This document shows, piece by piece, positions 47,064 to 57,209 of a stretch of 64,000 bases of DNA. Each line of letters begins with the position of its first letter. Positions within the stretch are counted from its first letter, which is position 1. The stretch is from contig JAKZAP010000015.1 of the NCBI GenBank assembly GCA_023053575.1, forward strand, positions 16,488,142 through 16,552,141, given 5' to 3'. Made by a program: the position numbers and the translations under genes. The DNA is from Branchinecta lynchi. Its lineage: Eukaryota; Arthropoda; Branchiopoda; Anostraca; Branchinectidae. The notes beneath the pieces are model-generated. The model saw only the letters and a program-made list of their open reading frames with translations, made no database searches and was not told the origin of the DNA.

Positions 47064-47197
47064 CTGCAATGAAAGTGATCCATTTAAGGTAAAAACCGAC
47101 TGAAGAGGTTTTTTTTTTTTTTTTTTTGTATGCACTCAGTTCCGCTTCAGGCTGGCGCGAGAATTTAAAAATTGTCTTTGAGGCTAACTTAACCTCA

Positions 47198-47778
47198 CTA
47201 TTCTGCCTCTTCTTCGTCTTCATCTTCTCCTTCCGCTTCCTCATCTTCAGCCTCTTCTCCTTCCTCATCGAAGTCCTCCTCCCCTTCAGGGACCTCCTCT
47301 TCCTCGTCCTCAGCTTCCTCCCGATGAAAAATTTGTAGCCTGTGTAGTAGTATGGTAATAGTACGAAAACGTTGCGTGTGATACTATGTAATAGCAAAGA
47401 ATACTATCATTTAATGTGCCTCAGACTGGTCCAATCTTATGTAGTAGTATCCAGTAGCATCCTGTCTTGCCGTAGTAGCATCCAGTCTTGCTAATAGTAG
47501 CATATAGTAGTATGCAGTAACACGGTACCCTTGAAGTAGAAGCATGTAGTAGCATCGTTAGTACTGCATGCTACTTTTTCGTACTACTTCAAGTACTATT
47601 TTGAGATAAATTTTTCATCGGGCTCCTCTCCCTCGGCCTCTTCGTCTTCTACATCATCACTGTTGGTGGCCTTCAGCTTTTTGACATCTTCCTTTTCCCC
47701 TGCTACTCGCTTGGTTCCTTTCTTCTTGGTTTCGGCAGCCTTCTTAACAACCTCGGGTTCCTTTTCAGCGGTAGACAT
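47198..47778 (-). pseudogene. Prothymosin/parathymosin-like retrocopy split by MITE-A
   Basis: An intronless minus-strand frame starts at ATG 47778: MSTAEKEPEVVKKAAETKKK, a short basic run (KEDVKKLK), then Asp/Glu-rich sequence. At 47622 it enters a MITE-A copy and stops after PDEKFISK. Beyond the MITE the acidic tail resumes (PEGEEDFDEEGEEAEDEEAE) and ends at a TAG at 47198. Both halves together match the small acidic nuclear prothymosin layout of ~100 residues with a basic C-terminal signal missing. No introns means a processed copy. It lies in a Tudor-gene intron, same strand. Only a 60-residue truncated product is possible now. Confidence 0.75.
47320..47622 (+). mobile_element. MITE-A copy 3, inside the prothymosin-like retrocopy
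   Basis: A 303-bp copy with intact ends CCCGATGAAAAATTT and AAATTTTTCATCGGG. Because the host frame is recognisable on both sides, the insertion point is known to within a few bases. The flanks GCTTCCTC and GCTCCTCT suggest an imperfect ~8-bp duplication, but the acidic codon repeats there make this ambiguous. Confidence 0.9.
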
Positions 47779-48089
47779 TTATGATATGTTAGACATGTTA
47801 CTTTGTAAGGTAAGGTGCAGTTTTATTGAGAGCTGTAAAAAACTGGAATTGCATAAAAGCGACAGACATTTGAGAAAATGACGCTTCGTTAATCCAGATT
47901 GATTTGTAAAAAAAAAAAACTAATAAAACCCTAGCCTAAGGTGTGACAAATATAAACAAACAAACAACTAAGAACATTATAACGAGGATTTCATGACAAT
48001 ACAATTAACAACTAGAACAAACACAAATACAAATACCAACACGAGAATTTGAGGACAACAAACATAGAACGAAAGAACAAAAAGAAAAA

Positions 48090-48220
48090 AGCTTGCGGCC
48101 TAATGCGTGGTCTCCACGCCAAGTTCCATCCCAATCCCTCGACTTAGCTCTAAGCGTTTCAAAGGTTTTCCGGTGCCCGCTCCACCCACAAGTATTGAAT
48201 CCGACCCGGACTTGACATCT
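48090..48220 (+). mobile_element. T1 fragment
   Basis: CCTAATGCGTGGTCTCCACG, CCAAGTTCCATCCCAATCCC and CCCGGACTTGACAT closely match 44218-44338 of another T1 copy. Both T1 ends are missing. Confidence 0.65.
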
Positions 48221-48536
48221 AACACAACACATTCCTCCAATCACAACATTGTGAGATCTACATTGCCTGGGCAACGTGAAGTGTTGCGGCAACCTTTGTT
48301 CGGCTTGCCGACTAAAGTATTGAGAGAGACTACACCTTGGTTTTGTTTCTTTGCTATCGGTCAAATCAGTAATCGTCAGTAATCACCTGATCAAAGGCTA
48401 TTTCTCAGCGTTAAAAAGACAAGAACAAAAGAATATCAGAGGAAGGACTAAATTGACTTTGCAACCAGTTGAACTTTATCCTTTTCAATCGTAGACATCT
48501 TGACAGATGAAAACTTCAAACATTAGTTGCATTTTT

Positions 48537-48890
48537 GCAGATACCATGGTCTTGATACCACGGTCTTTTGCAGTTATCGTGGTATCTGATACCACGGTCA
48601 AAAGGCGTTTTTGCAGTTATCCTGGTATCTGGCCAGCTAGCGTGGTTTCTGATATTCAGATACTACGGTCCGACCGTGGTAACTGATCCTGGTATCTGAA
48701 AAGTCATCTCACTTTCATCAAATTTTGTCAGATTGGTGAGAAAGAAGTTTAGCACTTAGTGATGTGACTGAGTATCTGTTTTTCTTTTGGGATGACTTCG
48801 AAATGCACAACTTCGGCAATTGTCGTTTTTGCAGAGCAACCGTATATCAGATACCAACGGTAACTGCAAGAACAACTAACTGCAGTTACA
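48537..48890. mobile_element. Palindromic MITE-C copy 2 (inverted relative to copy 1)
   Basis: Contains GTGGTATCTGATACCACGGT, GTCATCTCACTTTCATCA and TCGGCAATTGTCGTTTTTGC, the reverse complement of blocks in 46335-46665. Together the copies flank the Tudor exon at 46903-47063 and the retrocopy. Confidence 0.7.
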
Positions 48891-49129
48891 GTTACCTTGG
48901 TAACAGATACCTTGGTAACAGATACCAATCTAGTTCGTATTATAAAACTACCCGTAACATTTCAGGAACAAAATACCATAGATGACACTCGATCAACGAT
49001 TACGAAACCACCTCATTGTTTTACATTATCGTTTGTACCCGTTGCGTAAAGAGTTAATTCTAGGTTACAGCGACTGACCATCGAGACCAACTTTCTTGCC
49101 GTCAGATTTACAGAGATCGAATACAATGT

Positions 49130-49845
49130 GCACCAATTTCCACAAATTTCTAGCCCCTCATGACCCCACTCCAGCAACCGATTTTTACTTATGCATCAAG
49201 TTCACAGGAAACAAATAATAGGACAAAACAATCGATGTTGTTTTGTCTGGTGAGGTACTAGTTTTTGTGCAAACTCTCAAGTATTTGGGCTTTACTTTTA
49301 TACCTACTATGTCTGATGAGCCTCACGTTGCTGCGCTCTCCAAATCACTGTCTATGAGGGCTAATATATTAATTCGGAGGTTTGGTAGATGCGAGGCTTC
49401 TGTTAAGACCTTTCCTTTCAGAGCTTACTGTACTCCACTGTACTGTTTGCCACTGGTGTGTAACACGAGAGTTCAGTGTCTAGATACATTTCGGGTTCTA
49501 TATAACAACTCGTTCCGGTGGCTACACGGACTTGTATGGAACTGTAGTGCGTCTGGCATGTTTGTGAGATAGGGCCTTCCTTCTTTCGTGGAACTTCGGC
49601 GTCGGGCTATCTTTTCTCTCCAAACCCGAATTCTTGTCTCTCGAAACCCCATGCTCGTGATTCTTTCGAGTCCCGGCCATATGAGACTGACGTTGCCTGT
49701 GTGGTTAGTTTGGAACCGCGAACTTCACGCGTGCTGCGTAGAAGGCTGGCGATCTTAAAATGTATTTTGTTGTTGTTTTCAAGTGTTGTATGTATAATGG
49801 CTCTAGAAGCCGTAGTCAAAGTTAAATAAATAAATAAAATAGGTA
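49130..49845 (+). mobile_element. LINE 3' end, copy 2
   Basis: Reading frame with LKYLGFTFIPTMSDEPHVAA, RRFGRCEASVKTFPFRAYCT, FRVLYNNSFRWLHGLVWNCS and, past one stop, GLPSFVELRRRAIFSLQTRI. These align block by block with the LINE at 33536-35200. It ends in a (TAAA)n tail at 49826-49840, the short-tandem tail of CR1/jockey-related LINEs. The RT catalytic core and endonuclease are absent (5' truncation). Confidence 0.82.
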
Positions 49846-49973
49846 CACCGACTAGCAAAAGTTGCAAACCCTCATCGCTGAAGATGATTATAGCTTAACA
49901 GGCGATTATTACTTACAAGTCCCCTACATGTCTTACAATTGGGAACCAAAATGTTCTGACCACCAAATACACC

Positions 49974-50233
49974 CCCGATGAAAATTTTTGATAATTAGCC
50001 GTATGGAGTTGTATGAAAAAGTAGCATGCAGCAGTAACTGTCGCCACTACATGCTCCTACTAGCAAATTGGATACTACTACAACAAGATTGGATGCTATC
50101 AGATACTACTACTCAGGATTAACCGAGTCGGAGGCATGTTAAATCAAAGTATTCCATACTACCACATATCAATACATGCAACTTTTTCGTACAAAAACCA
50201 TACAACTACACAGTCAAAGAATTTCAAATCGGG
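49974..50233 (+). mobile_element. MITE-A copy 4 (diverged)
   Basis: A 260-bp copy with CCCGATGAAAATTTTTG at the left and ATTTCAAATCGGG at the right. Internal TAGTAGTAT-type words are eroded. About 100 bp on its left (49838-49945) recurs on its right (50250-50345) as a direct repeat including AAAAGTTGCAAACCCT and TACAAGTCC.CTACATGTCT. Confidence 0.7.
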
Positions 50234-50373
50234 CCGGAAACAAATAACAGGTACACGAACTAACAAAAGTTGCAAACCCTTCATTGCTCCTAACAAACGA
50301 GTGTTGCTTACAAGTCCTCTACATGTCTCACAATTTGGGATCGGCCTATTTTTGGTTTCAGTGTGTCCACTGA

Positions 50374-50565
50374 AGTCGTCAGCCCCTTGAAATTTTCAAA
50401 CTGGCGTATTTCATGAAAGAATTTTTCTACCAAAACATGGATGATATATACTTTAATCAGCCCGTCAAGGGCTATCGACTGCCGCCGAAAATGATTGATT
50501 TTTCCGCCGTAGGCCAACTTTTTAACATCACCACTTACAATGGAGCAAAGGATGATAAGCTGTAA
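50374..50565 (+). CDS. Unidentified 64-codon coding-like fragment
   Basis: Open on the plus strand from just after a TGA to a TAA at 50563-50565, with an internal ATG at 50413. The product has FFYQNMDDIYFNQPVKGYRL, then PPKMIDFSAVGQLFNITTYN, a composition far more protein-like than other frames nearby. I do not recognise the family. The upstream GTTTCAG and GTCGTCAG could serve as splice acceptors. The opposite strand also holds a 102-codon frame (50308-50616), so one is a shadow of the other. Options are the terminal exon of an unknown gene, a viral or transposon protein remnant, or a retrocopy. Confidence 0.4.
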   Translation, partial: SRQPLEIFKLAYFMKEFFYQNMDDIYFNQPVKGYRLPPKMIDFSAVGQLFNITTYNGAKDDKL

Positions 50566-50639
50566 TTTCTTTAGCAACGAGTGAATTTTTAAAGTAAGCG
50601 GTACATCTGACACCATTTTTCTAAAGCAATCCTAAGGGA

Positions 50640-51734
50640 AAAAACAGATGAATTGACAAACTCAGCTGGAATCACGAACAGAAATTGGTAGAAGTAGAAA
50701 CAATATAATAATAATAATAATAATAATAATACAAAGCAAGAGAAAAGGCTTTCGCCTCTAAATTATATAGATGGCAGCACTTTCGGACCCGTGGGAAATG
50801 GACACTTTTTTGTTCTGTAATTTTTTTTTTATCACTCAAAGAAGATATATTGGCTGTGGGGCCGGGTAACTACCGCACGTATTTAACAGTTATGGATTTT
50901 AGTCCATCTTCAGTATGAAACTGGTGCCTGTGTGCTTGCCTGCTAGAACGGAGCTTTCCACTCGAAAGCAGAAACATGGTTTAATGAAACGAAAGCTTGG
51001 CTGCACGACTTCAATTCCTCTCTGGCATAGGCATCTATACAACTTCACTTCAATTCGAGTATAAGCAAAAACAATCCTTTTTAGGCCCCAGGCAAGAGTT
51101 CTCACAAAAAATCAACGAAGAAATCAACGAAAATGGGGTTTGTAAAGGCCAACGAATATACTGAAATAAACTTTCGTTGGTTTTTCGTTGATTTTTTGTG
51201 ATATGTCAGGCCAATGTGGTTTACGAAATTATCTTTGGCAAGAGTTCTACGGATCTTTCCAAAATGTAATGTCATATTCATCAATCCGGGCTGAGGTCCT
51301 CACTTTCCGTAAACACCGCACAGCTGAAACCCTTACCACTTTCCAGGAAGGAGCTGAATTCGGCGGCATACGAGCAAAACAAAACAAAAAAACGGGACAA
51401 AACCAAAGTGTTGCAAAATGAGTCAGAAAAATCAAACAGAAGAAATACAACTGCTAGATAACATATACTTTTTGAGAGTCCTTTTAAAAGTTTTCCGTCT
51501 TTAAACACTCTAATACTATCGGGCAAAGAGTTCCATATTCTTACACCTGTATGACCAATGGAAAAAGCTAGATCTTGTACAGGGATAACGGCTGGTAGAA
51601 AGATTAGACCGCCGTATCGTCTTATAATCGTGAAATTGGTTATTCATCCAAAATAAATTTTTAAAATCAGCAGGTAAGGTTATCTTACCTCGGACGCGTT
51701 TTTCAAGCTGTCCTTGTGATAGGTATCACAAAAA
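50640..51734. other. Intron stretch, inverted-repeat fragment
   Basis: An (AAT)n microsatellite at 50706-50731. CAACGAAAATGGGGTTTGTA (51126-51145) recurs at 52760-52779, and AATGTGGTTTACGAAATTAT (51213-51232) at 52911-52930, marking two copies of a small element, the second being 52748-52940. No exon. Confidence 0.45.
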
Positions 51735-52748
51735 ACAAGACCAAAGGTTTCGATGGGATCCCAAGGGTTCAAATTTGATCCAGACAATTGGGTCTTGCCT
51801 TCGCCAGATCCAGTCTTCGACAGACTCCTTGAACACTTTTACTATTAAGATTTAGAAAAAAGATTAAGGCAAAATAGCTAATCATATGAGAAAACCAAGT
51901 TCAGATATGGATTCAGCATGTGTGTTTACCCCTTTAAGTCATATCTATTTTGACGAAGCAGATCGAAACTTCCTGCATTACTTCTGCCAATTTTCCGGTT
52001 TCGGCGGAATTCCGGAACTACTTGTCTGGCGAAAAAATAAAGCTCAAAAATGAATTCAGCATGTCCCCTTACCCCTACATCCAACCTCTAATCAACTTCC
52101 AATTAAACTTTTACTTTTAACAAATTTTCCGGTTTCAGCCGGATTCCGAACGATCTATACGTCCGGTGAGAAAATGTTTGTCATATGCGAATTCAGCATG
52201 TCTACTTACCCGCAAATCGAACATCTTATCAAATTTAAATAAAACTTTTACTTGAAACAAATTCTTCGGTTTTGGCCGGATTCCGGCCGAACTAATTGCC
52301 CAGCGAGAAAATAATTTTCATATTCGGACTCAGCACGTTTCCTTGCCCCTAAATCGAATCTCCAATCAACTTCATATTACTTTTCACAAATATTCCGGTT
52401 TTTGCCGGATTCCGGGTGAACTATTTGTCCGGCAAGAAAATAAATTTCATATTCGGATTCAGCATGTCTCCTTACCCCTAATTCGACTATTTTATTAGCT
52501 TTTAAAAAATATTTATGGTTCCCCTTAATTTTAAACCCCTCCCTCCCCACCCCTAAATATAGAGATACATAGCCCATCTTCGAACTTGACCTGTACTATG
52601 ACCTAAAGAGTCCTCATGCCAAGTTTGATCAAAATATCTCAACCCCTTCGAGACTTATCGTGCTAACAGACGGACGGACGGACGGACAGATGGACAACTT
52701 TACGATGTCATAGGTATCCCTCCACTTATGTTTTGGGATCCCAAAAAC
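51735..52748 (+). mobile_element. T2 family, full-length copy
   Basis: It starts AACAAGACCAAAGGTTTCG, then ATGGGATCCCAAGG, and ends TTTTGGGATCCCAAAAAC. Between are five to six ~115-bp units with CCGGTTT..GCCGGATTCCG, GTCCGGCGAGAAAATAA and GATTCAGCATGTCTCCTTAC, then AAGTTTGATCAAAATATCTC and (GACG)n. It is one of three near-complete copies (26363-27389, 62928-63894) and lies in the Tudor intron between exons 53612 and 46903. Confidence 0.8.
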
Positions 52749-53264
52749 CGAAGAAACCAACGAAAATGGGGTTTGTAAAGGCCAACGAATATACTGAAAT
52801 AAAAGGTGACAATTTCGGGAGGACAACCGCCTCCCTTCTTCAGTGCAGACAGAAATTTTTAGGGAAAATGTTGGTTTCTTCGTTGATTTTTTTTTTGTGG
52901 TACGTCAGGCCAATGTGGTTTACGAAATTATCTTTCTGATAGGGATTTATACTCATCGAGGGAAAATAAAGAGCTGACATTTGCATTAGCACTATTTCGG
53001 CCCTTCTTGGCAAGGACCCTCTTCAGACACAAGTTGCAAAAAAGGAACCTCAGATCTGGTGTACGATTACAATTTTATCAAAATGGAAATGGCAATAAAT
53101 GATGGTGGTAGCCTACAGAACAAATGGCGCTTTCCAACGATTTGATTCGTATAATTGAACAATAAAAACAATAACCGACTAAAACAAATACAAATCCAAC
53201 GAAGATTTTAGGACAAGGTACATACATTTTGAAGAAAAAAAACGCACCAGACCTATTACTACAC

Positions 53265-53500
53265 TGTAAAAAGTTTCTCCGAGTAAGGATCAACGTTAAC
53301 TGCAGTTGACGTTGTTTATTATAGTACACTGTAAAAAGTTTCTCCGAGTAAGGATGAACATTAACTGCAGTATTTGTTACTGGGATTAATCTTATCTCGA
53401 TTGAGATTAAGATAATCCAAATTAGAGAAAAAATTATCTCAGTAGAGACAAGGTTAACCCCAGTAGCAAATACTGCAAGATTTCTTTTCACGGTGTAATC
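53265..53500. mobile_element. Small inverted-repeat element with internal duplication
   Basis: ACACTGTAAAAAGTTTCTCC occurs at 53271 and again at 53334. The right end TTTCTTTTCACGGTGTAAT is its inverted partner. The centre GATTAATCTTATCTCGATTG forms its own hairpin with GATAATCC. It is a probable MITE with a partial tandem duplication of its left end, close to Tudor exon 53612. Confidence 0.55.
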
Positions 53501-53611
53501 CAGGTTATTATAGTTTAAGATTTGATTATTAGTGGGACTAAGTTCCGGTACGGTACCTGATTATTTGTTTGAGGATGTCCGCACTTACCAGACGAAAAGA
53601 AATCAACCTAC

Positions 53612-53847
53612 CTGGGAGGCATAATCACTGCGAACTCCTTCGGTATTTTCCTCAGCGCCCTCGATTTAACCCTTTCTTCAACACCGTAATCGACGGCTCG
53701 AACCAAGGCTTCTGATTGGTTGATTATGGCGACGACGAGACCTCGACGAAACAAAGAATTTCCCGAAGGGTAGAGGCAGGGGGTCTCGGGTTTGACACTG
53801 GTGAGAAATTCAAGGGTTCGAACGGTGCCAGGCGAGTTCAGGAAACG
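53612..53847 (-). CDS. Tudor-domain protein, exon with third Tudor core
   Basis: A 236-nt exon with acceptor CTTTACAG and donor CAG|GTAGGT, phase 0 in and 2 out, joining in frame to the big exon. It encodes PCLYPSGNSLFRRGLVVAII, then ALVRAVDYGVEERVKSRALR and KIPKEFAVIMPP. This is a textbook Tudor core: two strands, VDYG turn, L(R)xIP helix, PP end. The DYG is conserved, while the usual WYRA position reads FRRG. Confidence 0.94.
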
Positions 53848-54483
53848 CTGTAAAGGTTAAGGGATATAAGAGGTATTATTTTTTTCAAAATGGGGGGGGG
53901 GGTGAGCTACTTCTGGGTATCCTGAAGTCCACGTCTCCTAGATGTATAGTTTTTTTTGTAATATGGTAGAAAAGGTGATTAGTTTAGTAGAGAGTAGGTG
54001 GGTAGGTATCAAGTTATCAATGTGAGAAATAGTGAGGTTAACTAAGTTATGAATGTGAAAAATGTGAAAAATAGTGTATGGGTTTGTGTAGTGAATTGTT
54101 CTGTATATGGCTAAATAGCTTTTAAATACAGATTTATATATACATAATAATGGCCAGCTAACCTTACCTCTGACCTAATTATATTTAGCTACGCTCAGCG
54201 GATACGAGAGATATGTAGCGATTTTTTCACCATAGCCTATGTTATGTAGATGGGACGTTATACAGGACTTGTACCGTGACAAAGAAACCAGAAGTAGATT
54301 TTTAACTGGATTTAGAAGTCTAGCGATCCCATTTTTAATTAATCTCGTTAATTAATCCATATTTAGTCCCATGACATGGGGATGTGAAATGTTTAGACAA
54401 AGTCGCGTTCAGGCGGGATCACTATTCCTACGGCCGGCTTCTATCTGACTATTGTAGTGGTGTGCAAACGATGTGCATAAGTT

Positions 54484-54562
54484 ATTCGGGAGCTCAGTGG
54501 TGGAGCACTCGCCTATGGAGCAGAGGGTCGTGGGCTCAAATCCCGACTAAGGAGCATTCCTG
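54484..54562 (+). repeat. tRNA-like sequence 2 (SINE head)
   Basis: GAGCTCAGTGGTGGAGC (A box) and GGCTCAAATCCCGAC (B box) are correctly spaced with a clover-leaf-like D arm and T arm. The anticodon and acceptor stems pair poorly. It is followed immediately by a T1 end (ATGGCACTTG). Similar trailing sequence to the unit at 16927 points to a shared SINE origin. Confidence 0.6.
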
Positions 54563-54572
54563 TCTTTCACTT

Positions 54573-54745
54573 TATATGGCACTTGCAGCCTCTGGCTCAA
54601 GTGCCATACACCGGTCAAATTCTGTCTGTCGGTCGGTCGGTCTGTCCCACGATGGCGAGCTAGGGTACTTCCTGATGTGCTAGGGCGATGAAACTTGGCA
54701 GGTATATCAGGGACCCGATAAAACCAACTTGGAGATAATCTTTCC
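54573..54745 (-). mobile_element. T1 fragment, 3' end
   Basis: ATGGCACTTGCAGCCTCTGG and CTCAAGTGCCATACACC form the T1 terminal stem. They are followed by GGTCGGTCGGTCTGTC and GGCGATGAAACTTGGCAGG. It breaks off after one unit. Confidence 0.7.
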
Positions 54746-55127
54746 GGTGCACTTGGTATCTTTCTGGTACGAATAAAGACGGTCACAGCTTTGCCCTCTT
54801 TGTCAGGTTAGGGAGGAGAATTTCTCCAGTGTAAACACTGTCGTATTTGAGGGTAAAATTTGTTGGGGGTAGTTGGTTTTGCATCAAGGTATTTTGAAAT
54901 TCACGAATGCCTACCTTATACCGGCTACCAGAGTACCGGCCACCGGACAGAGAGGCTGTATTCCTTTTTAGACTTTTGGTCAAAGTGTTTGATAAACCTA
55001 AAGTTGAAATGAAAAAAAAAAATCCGTGGAAGTTTCAAATTATACAAAAGAAACACAGGAATTCCGTCTAGATAGATAGATTAGGCGACAGAAAGCTGCG
55101 TGTTACCATGGAGTTTTTTTTTAATAA

Positions 55128-55442
55128 AAGATCGACGTGACTCTTTGCACAAAGACTCCAAACGGCAATGCGTGGTTGTCTCGTGTGACAAGTCCCAGAC
55201 CCAGCCAATCTCTCTCCTGCAGGGACTTGACGACTGACAGTAAAGGCGTCATGTTGCGGAATCTACGATGTGGCAAAGTCGTCGTCCCAGGCCCCTTCGC
55301 ATTCTTGAAAGCGGACCACAAAAAATGGTTCTTCTACCACACATACAATGCCAATCATCCCTACTGTCACTATGAATGTTCAAAACCACAAAAAAACATA
55401 GTCAAACAATGAGCTAATTAAAAAAAAAAAAAAAAAAAAAAA
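55128..55442 (+). pseudogene. 5'-truncated retrocopy with poly(A), unknown protein
   Basis: A 94-codon frame is open from 55128 and ends at TGA 55410-55412. Eight bases later comes a run of 23 A's (55420-55442). The product is Cys-rich near its end (FLKADHKKWFFYHTYNANHP, YCHYECSKPQKN) with a LRCGKVVVPGPFAF block, clearly protein-like. No ATG opens it, so either it is a truncated reverse-transcribed mRNA, or a last exon whose acceptor is TAATAAAAG. The poly(A) at the genomic level favours a retrocopy. Family not recognised. It lies antisense in a Tudor intron. Confidence 0.5.
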
Positions 55443-57209
55443 TTCCTAGGTTTGAAATAATTCGGTCTGAACTAATAAATCTCAGCCGATTATCAATCAA
55501 TAGCGGCTTAGGCCTATGGCACGTAGGGAGCCAAGGACCAAAATAATAATTTCCATCTGTTTCATTTTATTATATTCAATATAATCTAAAAAACAGATAA
55601 CGGACAAGCCGATGGGTTGTTTTTACGTCTAAACATAACATCATAACAACAATCTACAAATATATACAATTTTGCGACATTTATACCGACGTCTTATGAT
55701 AAATATGGTCAATAACATGCTAGACTACGATTAATAAAATACAAATAACCTAAAAATTAACATTCAAAAGCGCTCCGAGTTATATAAACGAACAAACGAG
55801 GGGACGAAACTCTGAGCATACCTTGTTCGTAAAGCTACCACCGGCTCTAAACGAGGCACAGGGTCGGCAGCTTGACGAGGAAGACGAATTCGGGAGGGGA
55901 GAAAATCAGGGGGGAGTATATCACGGTGAAATGGGTTCATCAACTGTTTCATCAACTGTTTATTACAAATACAAATAAATTAAAAGCCCAAGACCAGTGT
56001 GATACTTCTGAAGATATACAAAAAATAAACAAAGTATTTGCTAATGAAACGTGGAAAATTTCGTCATCTAGAAAAGAAGGCTTTCTGCGTGTTTTTGGGA
56101 TCCCAAAACGTAAGTGGAGGGATACCTATGACATCGCAAAAATTGTCCGTCTGTCCGTCCGCCGGTGCGCGCTATCACTCTCGAAGGGAATGAGATAATT
56201 TGATGAAACTTGGAAACATTTTTATTTTATTTGTATTTTATTAATCGCAGTCTAGCATGTTATTGACCATATTTATCATAAGACGTCGGTGTAAATGTTG
56301 CAAAATTGTATGTACTTGTAGATTGTTGTGTTTTGACGTTATATTTTGACGTAAAAACAACCCATCGGCTTGTCCGTTATCTGTTTTTTAGATTATATTA
56401 AATTGAATTGACTGAATCTGTTTTGGCAGCATCAATTAGGTTTTATAGTGTTTTTTCGTGGGTAGCTCTGGGCTCCCTCAGAAAGCCAGGGAGCAGATGC
56501 ACCACCCCCTAAATGACTTTATTCAAATAATGTATACAACATATACGTAAGCTAATTAATAATTAATTAATTAATTAACAAAAGCGGAGTATAAACAAAA
56601 AAAAAAAGAAAAATAAATACAACAAAAACGACTAAATACACAACAAAAACACTTGATTATTTAAGGAGGCAGTCAAACCCATGATGAGCTAAGATCTTTC
56701 ATCAGCGATATTTCGGCCCTTCTTGGCAAGGGTCCTCGCCAGGCTGTCAATCAGGGTCAATGTCGGGGACGGAAACAAACCTGTAATCACATTGTGATTA
56801 CAGGCTTGTTTACATTATTTGAATATATGTTTCACAGTCAGCTTGGGCTCAAGTAATATTTATCTGCTGACGTTGCTGTTCAAGGGGAACATCAGACAAT
56901 TGAAGTCAAAACTAGTTACCGAGAAATATGGAAAAACGGCCTTTCATACCAACAAAATCATTGCATTGTTACATTACTTTACGTTCGTCACCCTGGTCCC
57001 GAAACATGATTTTTTTGTATTAATTAAAAGTTAATTAATTTTAAAAATAAAAAATTGTATAGGCTTTAACCTCTGTTCTATGTTCTTGATTTACTGCTGT
57101 GTACGAATTAATATCCAACAAGCTGGAAGACCCCCCCCCCCAAATACATTCCTAGATCCGACCCTATTAGCTGGTAATGTTACATGAAATAAGGCAGTTT
57201 GCAACTCAC
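55443..57209. other. Tudor intron 2, repeat fragments
   Basis: It holds a T2 end fragment (about 56097-56215, GGGATCCCAAAACGTAAGTG reversed), the GGCCCTTCTTGGCAAGGGTC motif (56715-56734) and an inverted pair around 55562-55690 and 56223-56400. In that pair, AACCCATCGGCTTGTCCGTT faces AACGGACAAGCCGATGGGTT, making an ~840-bp foldback that contains the T2 fragment. A C-tract lies at 57130. Confidence 0.5.

Noticed and set aside
47126..47338. 70-codon plus-strand frame rich in Phe and Leu
   Set aside because: It is the antisense of the acidic tail of the prothymosin-like retrocopy.
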